DNA of 64,000 bases, taken from NCBI GenBank assembly GCA_039023545.1, contig JBCHKQ010000001.1, positions 558,001 to 622,000 on the forward strand, given 5' to 3'. Made by a program: the position numbers and the translations under genes. Shown piece after piece: positions 17,535 through 24,877 of the stretch. The notes beneath the pieces are model-generated. The model was given only the letters and a program-made list of their open reading frames with translations. It was not told where the DNA came from and did no database searches. Position 1 is the stretch's first letter, and every line of letters begins with the position of its first letter. Source of the stretch: Spirochaetia bacterium 38H-sp. GTDB taxonomy: Bacteria; Spirochaetota; Spirochaetia; Winmispirales; Winmispiraceae.

Positions 17535-17580
17535 GAGGTATATAATAAGGTATAGCTGTTAGTAGGGGTCTTATGACCTT

Positions 17581-17616
17581 GGGGCTGTCTTTTTTTAAGG
17601 CAGCCCTGTTTTTTTG
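17581..17616 (+). terminator. ahpC terminator
   Basis: Stem GGGCTG/CAGCCC (17582-17587/17601-17606) with a T-rich loop, then GTTTTTTTG. A small hairpin GGTC-TTAT-GACC lies just before it. Confidence 0.65.
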
Positions 17617-17646
17617 TGTCTAACTGCATGATAAGGTTGCTTGTTA

Positions 17647-17706
17647 CAGCCGCAGGCAGACAAAACCGTATATTGCTTGATCTGATGCGATTTTGCCGTT
17701 CGGTAT
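17647..17706 (-). repeat. CGAACG repeat, long form, not at a gene end
   Basis: On the minus strand: head ATACCGAACG, a weak 8-bp stem with G-T pairs (GGCAAAAT/GTTTTGTC) and tail TGCCTGCGGC. It sits between ahpC and def, both on the plus strand. It is therefore not downstream of a gene in its own orientation. Confidence 0.75.
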
Positions 17707-17769
17707 ATGGTTTTGTGACTTTATTGTCTTAATTCTTTGTTTTTTGTACTATTTAAACAGGAGTTGTTT

Positions 17770-18264
17770 ATGGATTTGCGTTATATGGGTGATGATGTTC
17801 TGAGGCAGAAGGCTACTCTTGTGCCCGATATTGATGAAGGGCTTTCCCGTATTGTTGAGAGCATGTTTGATGTGATGAATTCTGCACGTGGTGTTGGACT
17901 TGCTGCTCCGCAGGTAGGTATAAGCCAGCGTTTTTTTATATGCCATGCTCCAGATGATGAGCCAAGGGTTTTTATCAATCCTGAGATTATTTCTACTTCT
18001 CCCGAGCTTTCTGCTTATGAAGAAGGTTGCCTGAGTATTCCCGGAATTTATGCGGATGTTGTAAGGCCAGCTAAGATAGAAGTACAGGCTTGGGATTTGC
18101 GCGGTAGGCCTTTTAAGCTGGAGGCAGATGGCTTTCTTGCACGTGTTATCCAGCATGAGTATGATCATCTCAACGGTGTGCTTTTTCTTGACAGACTTCC
18201 TTCCAAAAAGCGCTCTAGGCTTGAGAATATGTTCTTTAAACAGATGGCAAGAGGAGAAAAATGA
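17770..18264 (+). CDS. def: Peptide deformylase
   Basis: A 164-residue deformylase that removes the formyl group from nascent N-termini. All three family motifs are present: GVGLAAPQVG (41-50), EEGCLS (Cys87, metal ligand) and QHEYDHLNG (His129, Glu130, His133). ATG 17770 is chosen because ACAGGAG lies 7 bases upstream. The stop overlaps the fmt start (ATGA), the usual def-fmt pairing. Confidence 0.96.
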   Translation: MDLRYMGDDVLRQKATLVPDIDEGLSRIVESMFDVMNSARGVGLAAPQVGISQRFFICHAPDDEPRVFINPEIISTSPELSAYEEGCLSIPGIYADVVRPAKIEVQAWDLRGRPFKLEADGFLARVIQHEYDHLNGVLFLDRLPSKKRSRLENMFFKQMARGEK

Positions 18265-19214
18265 GGGTCCTCTTTGCCGGTACTCCTTCTTTTGCCCTGC
18301 CTTCTCTTGAGAAGCTTGCGTCCTGTTTTGATGTTGTCGGAGTATTGACCAATCCTGATGCACCCGCAGGCAGGGGGCGGCAGCTTAAACCTTCTCCCGT
18401 AAAACAGAAGGCTTTGGAATTGGGACTCAGGGTACTTACGCCTTTCAGATTGGATGCCGATGCAAGGACTGAGGTCTCTGCACTTAAGCCGGATGTGCTT
18501 GCAGTTGTGGCTTATGGGAAGATTTTTGGTCCCAAGTTTTTGTCTCTTTTTCCTATGGGAGGAGTAAATGTACATCCGTCTTTACTCCCTCTGTATAGAG
18601 GTCCTGCGCCCATCCCTTTTGCTATTTTAAACAGAGACAGTGAGACAGGTATTACTGTCCAGAAGCTTGCTCTTAAGATGGATAGTGGTGATATAATATT
18701 GCAGGAAAAAAGAAAGCTTGATTTTACTGAGACTACGGCTGAGCTTACTGAGTGGGCATCATTCAGGGGAGCAGAGCTTCTTGCGGATGCTTTGAGGCTT
18801 ATGGAAGATGGCAAGGCAAAGAGTGTTGCTCAGGACGAGAGCAAGGCTACATATTGCAGGCTGCTTAGCAAAGAGGATGGCCTAATAGATTGGAATGAGT
18901 CTTCTCTCATGATAGATGCCATGGTTAGAGCCTTTATTCCCTGGCCACGAGCCTATACTTTTTTGGATAAAGAAGAACTCCAGATACTTGAGGCTAGACC
19001 TCTTCCAGAAGAAGATACGGATTATGAGCCTGGCACCATAGTGGGTATGGACAGAAAACAGGGAATTCTGGTACAAACCGGAAAAGGCCTTTTATCTCTT
19101 CTTAAGCTGCAGCGCAGAGCAAAAAAACCGCTGGTATATAAGGACTTTATAAACGGCATGCCTGACCTTACAGGGAAAAAACTTGGAGGCCCCGATGAAA
19201 CAAATAATAGATAA
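18261..19214 (+). CDS. fmt: Methionyl-tRNA formyltransferase
   Basis: A 317-residue Fmt, normal length. It formylates initiator Met-tRNA using 10-formyl-THF. The N-terminal Rossmann domain starts MRVLFAGTPSFALPSL; VNVHPSLLPLYRGPAPI carries the catalytic Asn/His region; KMDSGDIILQ follows. The smaller C-terminal domain begins near residue 205 (EDGLIDWNESS). It overlaps def by 4 bases and the PASTA gene by 20 bases, so the three genes form one translationally coupled unit. Confidence 0.96.
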   Translation: MRVLFAGTPSFALPSLEKLASCFDVVGVLTNPDAPAGRGRQLKPSPVKQKALELGLRVLTPFRLDADARTEVSALKPDVLAVVAYGKIFGPKFLSLFPMGGVNVHPSLLPLYRGPAPIPFAILNRDSETGITVQKLALKMDSGDIILQEKRKLDFTETTAELTEWASFRGAELLADALRLMEDGKAKSVAQDESKATYCRLLSKEDGLIDWNESSLMIDAMVRAFIPWPRAYTFLDKEELQILEARPLPEEDTDYEPGTIVGMDRKQGILVQTGKGLLSLLKLQRRAKKPLVYKDFINGMPDLTGKKLGGPDETNNR

Positions 19215-20223
19215 AGTAAAAAACTCTATTCCAAAATCTGCAGATGAGCCTGCAAAAAAATGGTTCTCTTTTTTTATTTATGGTAGTTTATTTCTCGTGT
19301 TCCTTATGGGAATAGTTGCTCTTTCTGTTTTTTTTCTTCTTATACAATCCCCGGAGGAAATACTGGTTCCAGAACTGGAAGGAAAAGATTTTATAGAAGC
19401 AGTTGTCACGCTTCAGAAATATCAGCTTTATCCGCATGTGGAGCTCAGATACTCTTCTGATCCCGAAACAAAAGGCAAAGTTCTAGAACAATCACCTGCT
19501 CCCGGGGCTACTGTGCAGGCAAAGAAGGAAATAAGGCTTGTTGTCAGCCTTGGAGCTGTTGTCGATAAAGTTAAGGATTTTAGGGGCAAAACCTTGGATG
19601 AGGTGGCTCTGGAGTTAAAGAGCATGTTTGCTCCGTATGAGCCTCTCATAAGCATAAAAGAACCTATTACCTATGTTTATAGCGACCAACCTCCTGATAC
19701 CGTAATAGAGCAGAAGCCGGAGCCTGGTACTCCCGTAACAGGCAAAATGGAACTCGAGCTTGTACTGAGCCGGGGCAATGCTCCACAAACAGTAGAGATT
19801 CCCAATCTTGTGGGAAAAAGCTACAGTTATGCCATATCTGAGCTTTCAGTGCTCAACCTTCCTTTTATATTTACTGAGGCTGAGTCCGGAGGTGAGGCTG
19901 ATGTGGAGCCTGGAATAATAACGGAGCAAAGCCCTGAGCCGGGTAAAAAACTTGCAGTTGGAAGCAGAGTTAATCTCAAGTTTGTCATGCCAAAGAGAAA
20001 AGGCTCGCTGTATCCCGGATTTTTTGACTACACACTACCTTCCTATCCTGTAGCTGTGGATTTGCGGGTAGATGTGGAATCCTCCAACGGACTTGTAAGC
20101 ACACTATTTGAACTCAAACATCCGGGAGGAAGAATATCCTTTCCATATCTGTTAAAAGCAGGGGACAAAATTATCCTGTATGTCTACGAACAGAAAATGA
20201 CAGAGCAAGTAGTAACAAAATAA
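19195..20223 (+). CDS. Membrane protein with three PASTA domains and no kinase
   Basis: A 342-residue protein. ATG 19195 has GGAGG just upstream inside fmt. A cytoplasmic N-terminus of about 25 residues precedes one transmembrane helix (about 27-49). Three extracellular PASTA repeats follow, beginning VPELEGKDFIEAV, VKDFRGKTLDEVA and IPNLVGKSYSYAIS, each closing with an EQ(S/K)PxPG motif. A final beta-rich segment starts near 265. PASTA domains bind peptidoglycan fragments and usually occur on Ser/Thr kinases or PBPs; here no catalytic domain is attached. It ends at a CGAACG terminator. Confidence 0.88.
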   Translation: MKQIIDKVKNSIPKSADEPAKKWFSFFIYGSLFLVFLMGIVALSVFFLLIQSPEEILVPELEGKDFIEAVVTLQKYQLYPHVELRYSSDPETKGKVLEQSPAPGATVQAKKEIRLVVSLGAVVDKVKDFRGKTLDEVALELKSMFAPYEPLISIKEPITYVYSDQPPDTVIEQKPEPGTPVTGKMELELVLSRGNAPQTVEIPNLVGKSYSYAISELSVLNLPFIFTEAESGGEADVEPGIITEQSPEPGKKLAVGSRVNLKFVMPKRKGSLYPGFFDYTLPSYPVAVDLRVDVESSNGLVSTLFELKHPGGRISFPYLLKAGDKIILYVYEQKMTEQVVTK

Positions 20224-20230
20224 AAACATT

Positions 20231-20268
20231 ATACCGAACGCGCAGTGCCAAGGCACTGCGCTTTTTTA
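20231..20268 (+). terminator. Terminator of def-fmt-PASTA, short CGAACG repeat
   Basis: Head ATACCGAACG (20231-20240), perfect 10-bp stem GCGCAGTGCC/GGCACTGCGC (20240-20249/20252-20261) and TTTTTT. It starts 7 bases after the stop. Confidence 0.9.
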
Positions 20269-20366
20269 TAAGCAAAAATGTTATACTGAGTTTCTGCTGT
20301 AAGGGGAAAGTAAAAAGGTATGGAATATAGCTCCGTACCTCGATTATATTGCAATAATTGCAATTC

Positions 20367-21074
20367 TTATCTGCGTCTTCCCATTATTCTTAGAAGCATA
20401 AGAAACAAGTTGATAAAATCAAGATAAAGTTTGAGTGCTCCAATTATGGAGAACTTAACAAAGGTGGATTCATCAGACATATCCATTTCTTCTGCCATTC
20501 GTTTGAGAGCCTGTGTGTCATATGCTGTGAGTGCAACAAAAATTACAACACCCACATAGGAAGTTATAAGCATCAATGTAGAGCTTCTGAGAAAAAGGTT
20601 GACAATGCTGGCAAGTATCAGCCCCCATAGAGCCATACCAGCAATTGCTCCCACACCTGTAAGATCTTTTTTGGTAACATAACCGAATAGACTTACACCG
20701 GCAAATGTGCCTGCTGTGACAAAGAATGTAGTTGCTATACTCTCTCCTGTGTATATCAGAAATATGGGGCTGAGAGTGATACCATTGAGCACGGAATATG
20801 CTGCAAAAGCTATGGTTGCTCCCATAGGGGTCATTTTATGTATGCTTGTGCTAAGTATCACTACCACTGCAAGTTCTGCAATAATCAGTCCAAAGAAAAG
20901 AAACTGGTTGGTTAATATGGTTCTTAATAGAGGCTCATTGTTGAGTACTGCAAAGGAAACCACACCGGTAAGCGCAAGTCCTGCTGCCATAAACAGGTAT
21001 ATGTTGGACATAGTCTTTGACAGCATATTGCCTTTTGCTTCACTTGTCGTTAGCAAATTATTGTTTTCTATCAT
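20367..21074 (-). CDS. Bax inhibitor-1/YccA family membrane protein
   Basis: A 235-residue protein with seven hydrophobic segments after a short polar N-terminus. It matches the BI-1 family: GMALWGLILASIVNLF, the YVGVVIFVALTAYDTQALKRMAEE segment with the conserved Asp of the sixth/seventh helix region, and LKLYLDFINLFLMLLRIMG at the end. In bacteria such proteins are inner-membrane, with proposed pH-dependent calcium leak or protease-modulating roles. It is monocistronic here. Confidence 0.92.
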   Translation of the reverse strand: MIENNNLLTTSEAKGNMLSKTMSNIYLFMAAGLALTGVVSFAVLNNEPLLRTILTNQFLFFGLIIAELAVVVILSTSIHKMTPMGATIAFAAYSVLNGITLSPIFLIYTGESIATTFFVTAGTFAGVSLFGYVTKKDLTGVGAIAGMALWGLILASIVNLFLRSSTLMLITSYVGVVIFVALTAYDTQALKRMAEEMDMSDESTFVKFSIIGALKLYLDFINLFLMLLRIMGRRR

Positions 21075-21600
21075 AGTTCCTCCTGTACTATTTTTTTATA
21101 TAATATACATATTTTTTGAAAAAAGTTACATAGTGCTGTAACCTTTATAGTGTAAGGTGGTTTTTTATATAGACATAAAAAAAGGAGAGCTGTTTGCTCT
21201 CCTACCCTCCTTGCTCTTTTGGAAGCTTCCGGTAGGTTACCTCCTCTCTATCGGAAGCTTTTTTTATTGTATCCCTGTTTTGTCCTCAGGTCAAATGTTT
21301 TTTAAGAAAAGTATTGGTTTTTTTATAAAAAAAAATGGTTTTGTATTTATATGGCATGTTTTTTTATCTATTTTATACAGTTTTTTTGTTTTATATAAAA
21401 ACCATTGTTGATTTCATTTTTATTTTTGCAAAAATAGAGATATTAGAGTTTTTTGACTTTGTTTGTGCCGTAGGCAGGCAAAACTGCATCTGCTATAGTT
21501 TGGCTTTGTAATTGCAGTTTTGCCGTTCAGTTTTTAATCTGTTGTTTTGCTTTATTGTGTTGTAATATGTTTTTATTGTTTTTATGTTAGGGGTGTTTTT
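21075..21600. other. Long intergenic region with two hairpins and a repeat copy
   Basis: 526 bases without a convincing protein gene. It holds a short inverted repeat GTTACA/TGTAAC (21125-21142). A minus-strand terminator-like hairpin GGAGAGC/GCTCTCC (21184-21202) is followed on that strand by seven T. A plus-strand terminator-like stem of 13 bp (21223-21235/21248-21260, one wobble) is followed by seven T. Then comes very AT-rich DNA and a long CGAACG repeat (21467-21531). Two facing terminators with no protein gene between suggest a small RNA or an attenuator, but no known RNA family was recognised and no strong promoter was seen. Confidence 0.45.
21467..21531 (-). repeat. CGAACG repeat, long form, head variant
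   Basis: On the minus strand: head AACTGAACG (one change), a perfect 12-bp stem GGCAAAACTGCA/TGCAGTTTTGCC (21513-21524 with 21477-21488) and tail TGCCTACGGCA. It lies upstream of a plus-strand gene, not at the end of a minus-strand one. Confidence 0.8.
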
Positions 21601-23949
21601 ATGGCTTGCAAAAACTATCTGTCCTCCTGCTCAATCTCTGAGTCTGTTTTGCCGAAACTAGGACTGATGCGCAAATTATTGTCTTTTTTTGTATTGTTTG
21701 GGCTCACTTTTTTTGTTTTTGCGGGTGAGGTTGAGTTTTCTGAGCTTTTGCTCTCTCCGGTTAATACTGTCCTTTTTACTGCTATTCTGGATGTTCCATC
21801 TTATGGTACTTATAGGACTGCTTTTTATGCAGAGCTTGATAGTAAAAAGCTGACTCAGCTTACTTTTTTTCCTGAGTCACTGCTGTATCTAAAAGAAGCA
21901 GGTATGCTGCAGGTTTATAATCGTTTTGGTATGTTTAGGACGCGCTTGGACAGTCCTGATATGCAGCCTGTTCCCGGTTTTGATTCCTTTGTTAGCGGTG
22001 CTGATATTTATACGACGGCTGTTCTGCCTGTGTCGGTATCTCCCGATGGTAAGTTTCTTGTGCGTTTTCGGCCTATCAGTCCTGCTTTTGCCAATCTTGT
22101 TCTTCTTGATGTTTCCTCAGGTAGTGAGCTTGTTGTTGCAGAAAAGGTTGAGCTTTCTTATAAGGAGATTCCGGTTGTATGGTCACCGGACAGCTCCATG
22201 TTTATATATCATGCGGATAATAATCTTTATTATTTCCCCATATCACAGTGGAAGGATGGTAGGCTCCTTGATACTGCCAGAAGACGTATAGGCAAGGGGA
22301 CTATCAGAAATATTTTTTGGGGTTCTAACGGGCTTTTATATTATGTGGAAGGAACTGTTGTGACTTCTTTTCTGCCAGAAGAGCTTTATACTCATGCTTT
22401 TTATTACGGAGTTGTCAAGGTTGGCAGAATAGCAGGCAAAATCCCTTTTCACTTTGACGGTAATTTTGATCGTTTTTGGATTGGTCCTGAGCAAAAATAT
22501 ATTCTCATATCAAGAAGTGGAAGGAATATTTTTATGTATCCGCTTAGTGACGAGGATTTTTCTTCTTCCGAGTTGCAGCAGCCATATCTTCTCCTTCCCA
22601 GGAGTGAGTATCTAGCAGATATTATCTGGGGGGATGATGGTAAGTTGAGTATATTTATAAGGGGTATATCGGACGGTAAGATTAATACGCGTATTATGTG
22701 GATGCTTGCAGGGACAGATTCTGCTTTTAAGAGCAGGGAGGAACAGCCTGATGTGTGGGCGGTTTCTTCTGATGATAAATATCTAGCTTATTCCACGGGG
22801 TCTATTGTGCATATTCTCTCTTATGATGAATGGCGGGAGCTTGCTTCTTTTGAACATGATTCTCCTGTATCAATGGTATGGGCCGGTGATGAGCTTGTTG
22901 TAGGTGGCGCTTATACTACCGTACTTTATGATAGAAAAGGCAATCTTAAGCAGGTGTTATGTTTTTCTCAACCGGAGAAAATGGGTTTTTACATAAGCGA
23001 TTACAGGCCTCTTCTTTCTTCTTCCGATTATGTTTGGGGTTGGGACAAGGCGACTTCTACCTGGCGTTCTTTTTCTGCCTTTGATACTGCTTTGCCTGTA
23101 AAGTCTACAGATGCATACAGAGTATATTTGGAAGATTTGCCGGCGGGTCCGTATAAAAATATTATAAAGATGAGAAATATGAGAGGGGTGGGGACTGAGC
23201 TTCTTTTCTCCGGGCCTTCCGGAGAATATGAGGATTTTCCGTCTCAAGACGAGCCTATAGATTTTTCTCACTTTACTCATGGGTCTAGATTGAGAGGAGG
23301 CAGGGAGGTTGCTCTTGTGTTTAATGCAGTATCTTCTGCGGAGGGCCTCACGGAGATTCTTGAAGTTTTAAAGAAGTATAATATAACGGCTACTTTTTTT
23401 GTTAACGGCGATTTTATCAGGGAAAATCCCGGAGCTTGCAGAGAGATTGCGGCAGCTTCTGTGGAGGTTGGGTCTCTTTTTTATACCAACTTTGATATGT
23501 CCGATACTAGGTTCTCCGTATCGGAGGGGTTTATACAGCAAGGGCTTGCCAGAAATGAGGATGAATATTTTTCTGTAACAGGCAAAGAGCTTGCCTTATT
23601 GTGGCATGCACCTTATTATTTTGTTAGAGAGGATATTCTCTCTGCTGCTTCTGAGATGAATTATACTTATGTTGGAGCTGATGTTGATAGTCTGGACTGG
23701 GTGCCGCGTTTTAGTTCTGATGGGATTTCCAGATTGTATGCTCCGGCTGCAAATCTTGTAGAGAGGATAATACGTATAAAAAGGCCTGGTTCCATAATTG
23801 CTATGACAGTAGGAAGACCAGATGAGAAGGATATAATGAGGCGGAGGGAAGATTTTCTTTTTACACGACTTGAGGTGCTTATCAATGCACTTATTGAGCG
23901 TGGCTACCGTTTTGCTACTGTTTCTGAATTGCTGGAACATGCACGCTGA
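21601..23949 (+). CDS. Exported protein with beta-propeller-like region and polysaccharide deacetylase domain
   Basis: About 783 residues from ATG 21601, preceded by AGGGGTG; ATG 21667 (MRKLLSFFVLFGLTFF) is a shorter alternative starting directly at the signal sequence. After export, residues ~45-560 contain repeated blocks such as PVSVSPDGKFLVRF, PVVWSPDSSMFIYHAD and WAVSSDDKYLAYST, reminiscent of TolB/WD-type propeller blades. The C-terminal ~190 residues are a NodB deacetylase fold: VALVFNAVSS in place of the usual TFDDG, NITATFFVNGDFIRENP, LLWHAPYYFVRED and SLDWVPR. Loss of the TFDDG aspartates makes catalytic activity doubtful. Confidence 0.72.
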   Translation: MACKNYLSSCSISESVLPKLGLMRKLLSFFVLFGLTFFVFAGEVEFSELLLSPVNTVLFTAILDVPSYGTYRTAFYAELDSKKLTQLTFFPESLLYLKEAGMLQVYNRFGMFRTRLDSPDMQPVPGFDSFVSGADIYTTAVLPVSVSPDGKFLVRFRPISPAFANLVLLDVSSGSELVVAEKVELSYKEIPVVWSPDSSMFIYHADNNLYYFPISQWKDGRLLDTARRRIGKGTIRNIFWGSNGLLYYVEGTVVTSFLPEELYTHAFYYGVVKVGRIAGKIPFHFDGNFDRFWIGPEQKYILISRSGRNIFMYPLSDEDFSSSELQQPYLLLPRSEYLADIIWGDDGKLSIFIRGISDGKINTRIMWMLAGTDSAFKSREEQPDVWAVSSDDKYLAYSTGSIVHILSYDEWRELASFEHDSPVSMVWAGDELVVGGAYTTVLYDRKGNLKQVLCFSQPEKMGFYISDYRPLLSSSDYVWGWDKATSTWRSFSAFDTALPVKSTDAYRVYLEDLPAGPYKNIIKMRNMRGVGTELLFSGPSGEYEDFPSQDEPIDFSHFTHGSRLRGGREVALVFNAVSSAEGLTEILEVLKKYNITATFFVNGDFIRENPGACREIAAASVEVGSLFYTNFDMSDTRFSVSEGFIQQGLARNEDEYFSVTGKELALLWHAPYYFVREDILSAASEMNYTYVGADVDSLDWVPRFSSDGISRLYAPAANLVERIIRIKRPGSIIAMTVGRPDEKDIMRRREDFLFTRLEVLINALIERGYRFATVSELLEHAR

Positions 23950-24006
23950 TTTTTCTTTAGAAAAATCAGTTGGATACCGATATTTTATTAATAGAGGGGT
24001 GTTGCC

Positions 24007-24381
24007 TTGAAAGCCAATAACGCTATTAATGCGTATAAGCAGACATCAATCAAGACTGCAAGTCAGGGAAAACTGATTATTATGCTCTATGATGGGGCCA
24101 TAAGAAATATTGATAGTGCCATAGAGCTTCTTGAGCAGAAGACACGACAGCTTGATAAGGTTCATAATGCTATTATCAAGGCACAGGATATTGTAACCGA
24201 GCTTGCTGCTTCTTTGGATATGGAGAAGGGCGGTGAGCTGGCGAGTAATCTCCTGAGCCTGTATCTGTTTTTTGACGAGCAACTTACAGATGCCAATGTC
24301 AGAAAAGATATTGAGCCGCTAAGAAAGGTGCGTGATATGCTTGCATCTCTCAGAGGAGCTTGGGCGCAGGTTATAAAGTAA
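24007..24381 (+). CDS. fliS: Flagellar export chaperone FliS
   Basis: A 124-residue helical protein, normal FliS length. It binds flagellin in the cytoplasm and prevents premature assembly. The family start ANNAYKQTSIKTAS..KLIIMLYDGAIR is seen here as NAINAYKQTSIKTASQGKLIIM. SLYLFFDEQLTDANVRKD and the terminal LRGAW motif also match. The start codon is TTG (24007) behind AGAGGGGTG. The next gene encodes a FlgN-like protein, giving a flagellar chaperone pair. The NodB gene ends upstream in a 10-bp hairpin (23946-23969) without a T-run. Confidence 0.94.
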   Translation: MKANNAINAYKQTSIKTASQGKLIIMLYDGAIRNIDSAIELLEQKTRQLDKVHNAIIKAQDIVTELAASLDMEKGGELASNLLSLYLFFDEQLTDANVRKDIEPLRKVRDMLASLRGAWAQVIK

Positions 24382-24403
24382 TACTTGGTTACAGGAGTTT
24401 GAG

Positions 24404-24877
24404 GTGAATACGGCTTATGTTCCAGTATCTGATGAAGAAATAAAACACAGAGTTGCAGTTCTAAAGAAATTGCGATCTTATCTTGTAAAGCAGAGAGAGC
24501 ATTTTATGGCTTATCTCAGTTTGCTTGACAGAGAAGAGGATGCCATAACTTCTGGTGATGTTGAAAGACTAGAGCTGCATGTTGAAATGGAACATAAGCT
24601 TCTGAAAGATATTTTTGCATTTCAAAAGGTGATAAGTCCTCTTAAGGATATGTATAAGGCTGCTTTCCCTGCGGGCAATATGGAGATAGAGCAGCTTGAT
24701 GAGTCCATAGAAAGTCTCAAGGAAAAGGCTCTTGCACATAACCATGAGAACAGAAGATTGCTTAGATTACAGATGGATGTTCTCAAGGAAAAAATAGCAA
24801 ATCTTAATATTCCTAGGTTTAGAAAGAATGTTTTCAGTGCTTCACAAAAGAGCGGAATGGTTGATATTCTTACTTGA
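24404..24877 (+). CDS. FlgN-like flagellar chaperone
   Basis: A 157-residue, almost wholly helical protein with a GTG start (24404) behind GGAGTTTGAG. The heptad-like N-terminal half (LKKLRSYLVKQREHFMAYLSLLDREEDAITSGD) resembles FlgN, the export chaperone for hook-associated proteins. The position directly after fliS supports this. The sequence signature of FlgN is weak, so the call rests partly on context. The stop codon overlaps the polA start (TGATG). Confidence 0.6.
   Translation: MNTAYVPVSDEEIKHRVAVLKKLRSYLVKQREHFMAYLSLLDREEDAITSGDVERLELHVEMEHKLLKDIFAFQKVISPLKDMYKAAFPAGNMEIEQLDESIESLKEKALAHNHENRRLLRLQMDVLKEKIANLNIPRFRKNVFSASQKSGMVDILT

Noticed and set aside
21177..21265. Signal recognition particle RNA or 6S RNA
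   Set aside because: The conserved SRP tetraloop/GGAAGG-AGCA pattern is absent and the double-hairpin layout does not match 6S.
23946..23969. Rho-independent terminator after the NodB gene
   Set aside because: A 10-bp AT-rich stem overlaps the stop codon, but there is no T-run; noted only as a hairpin.
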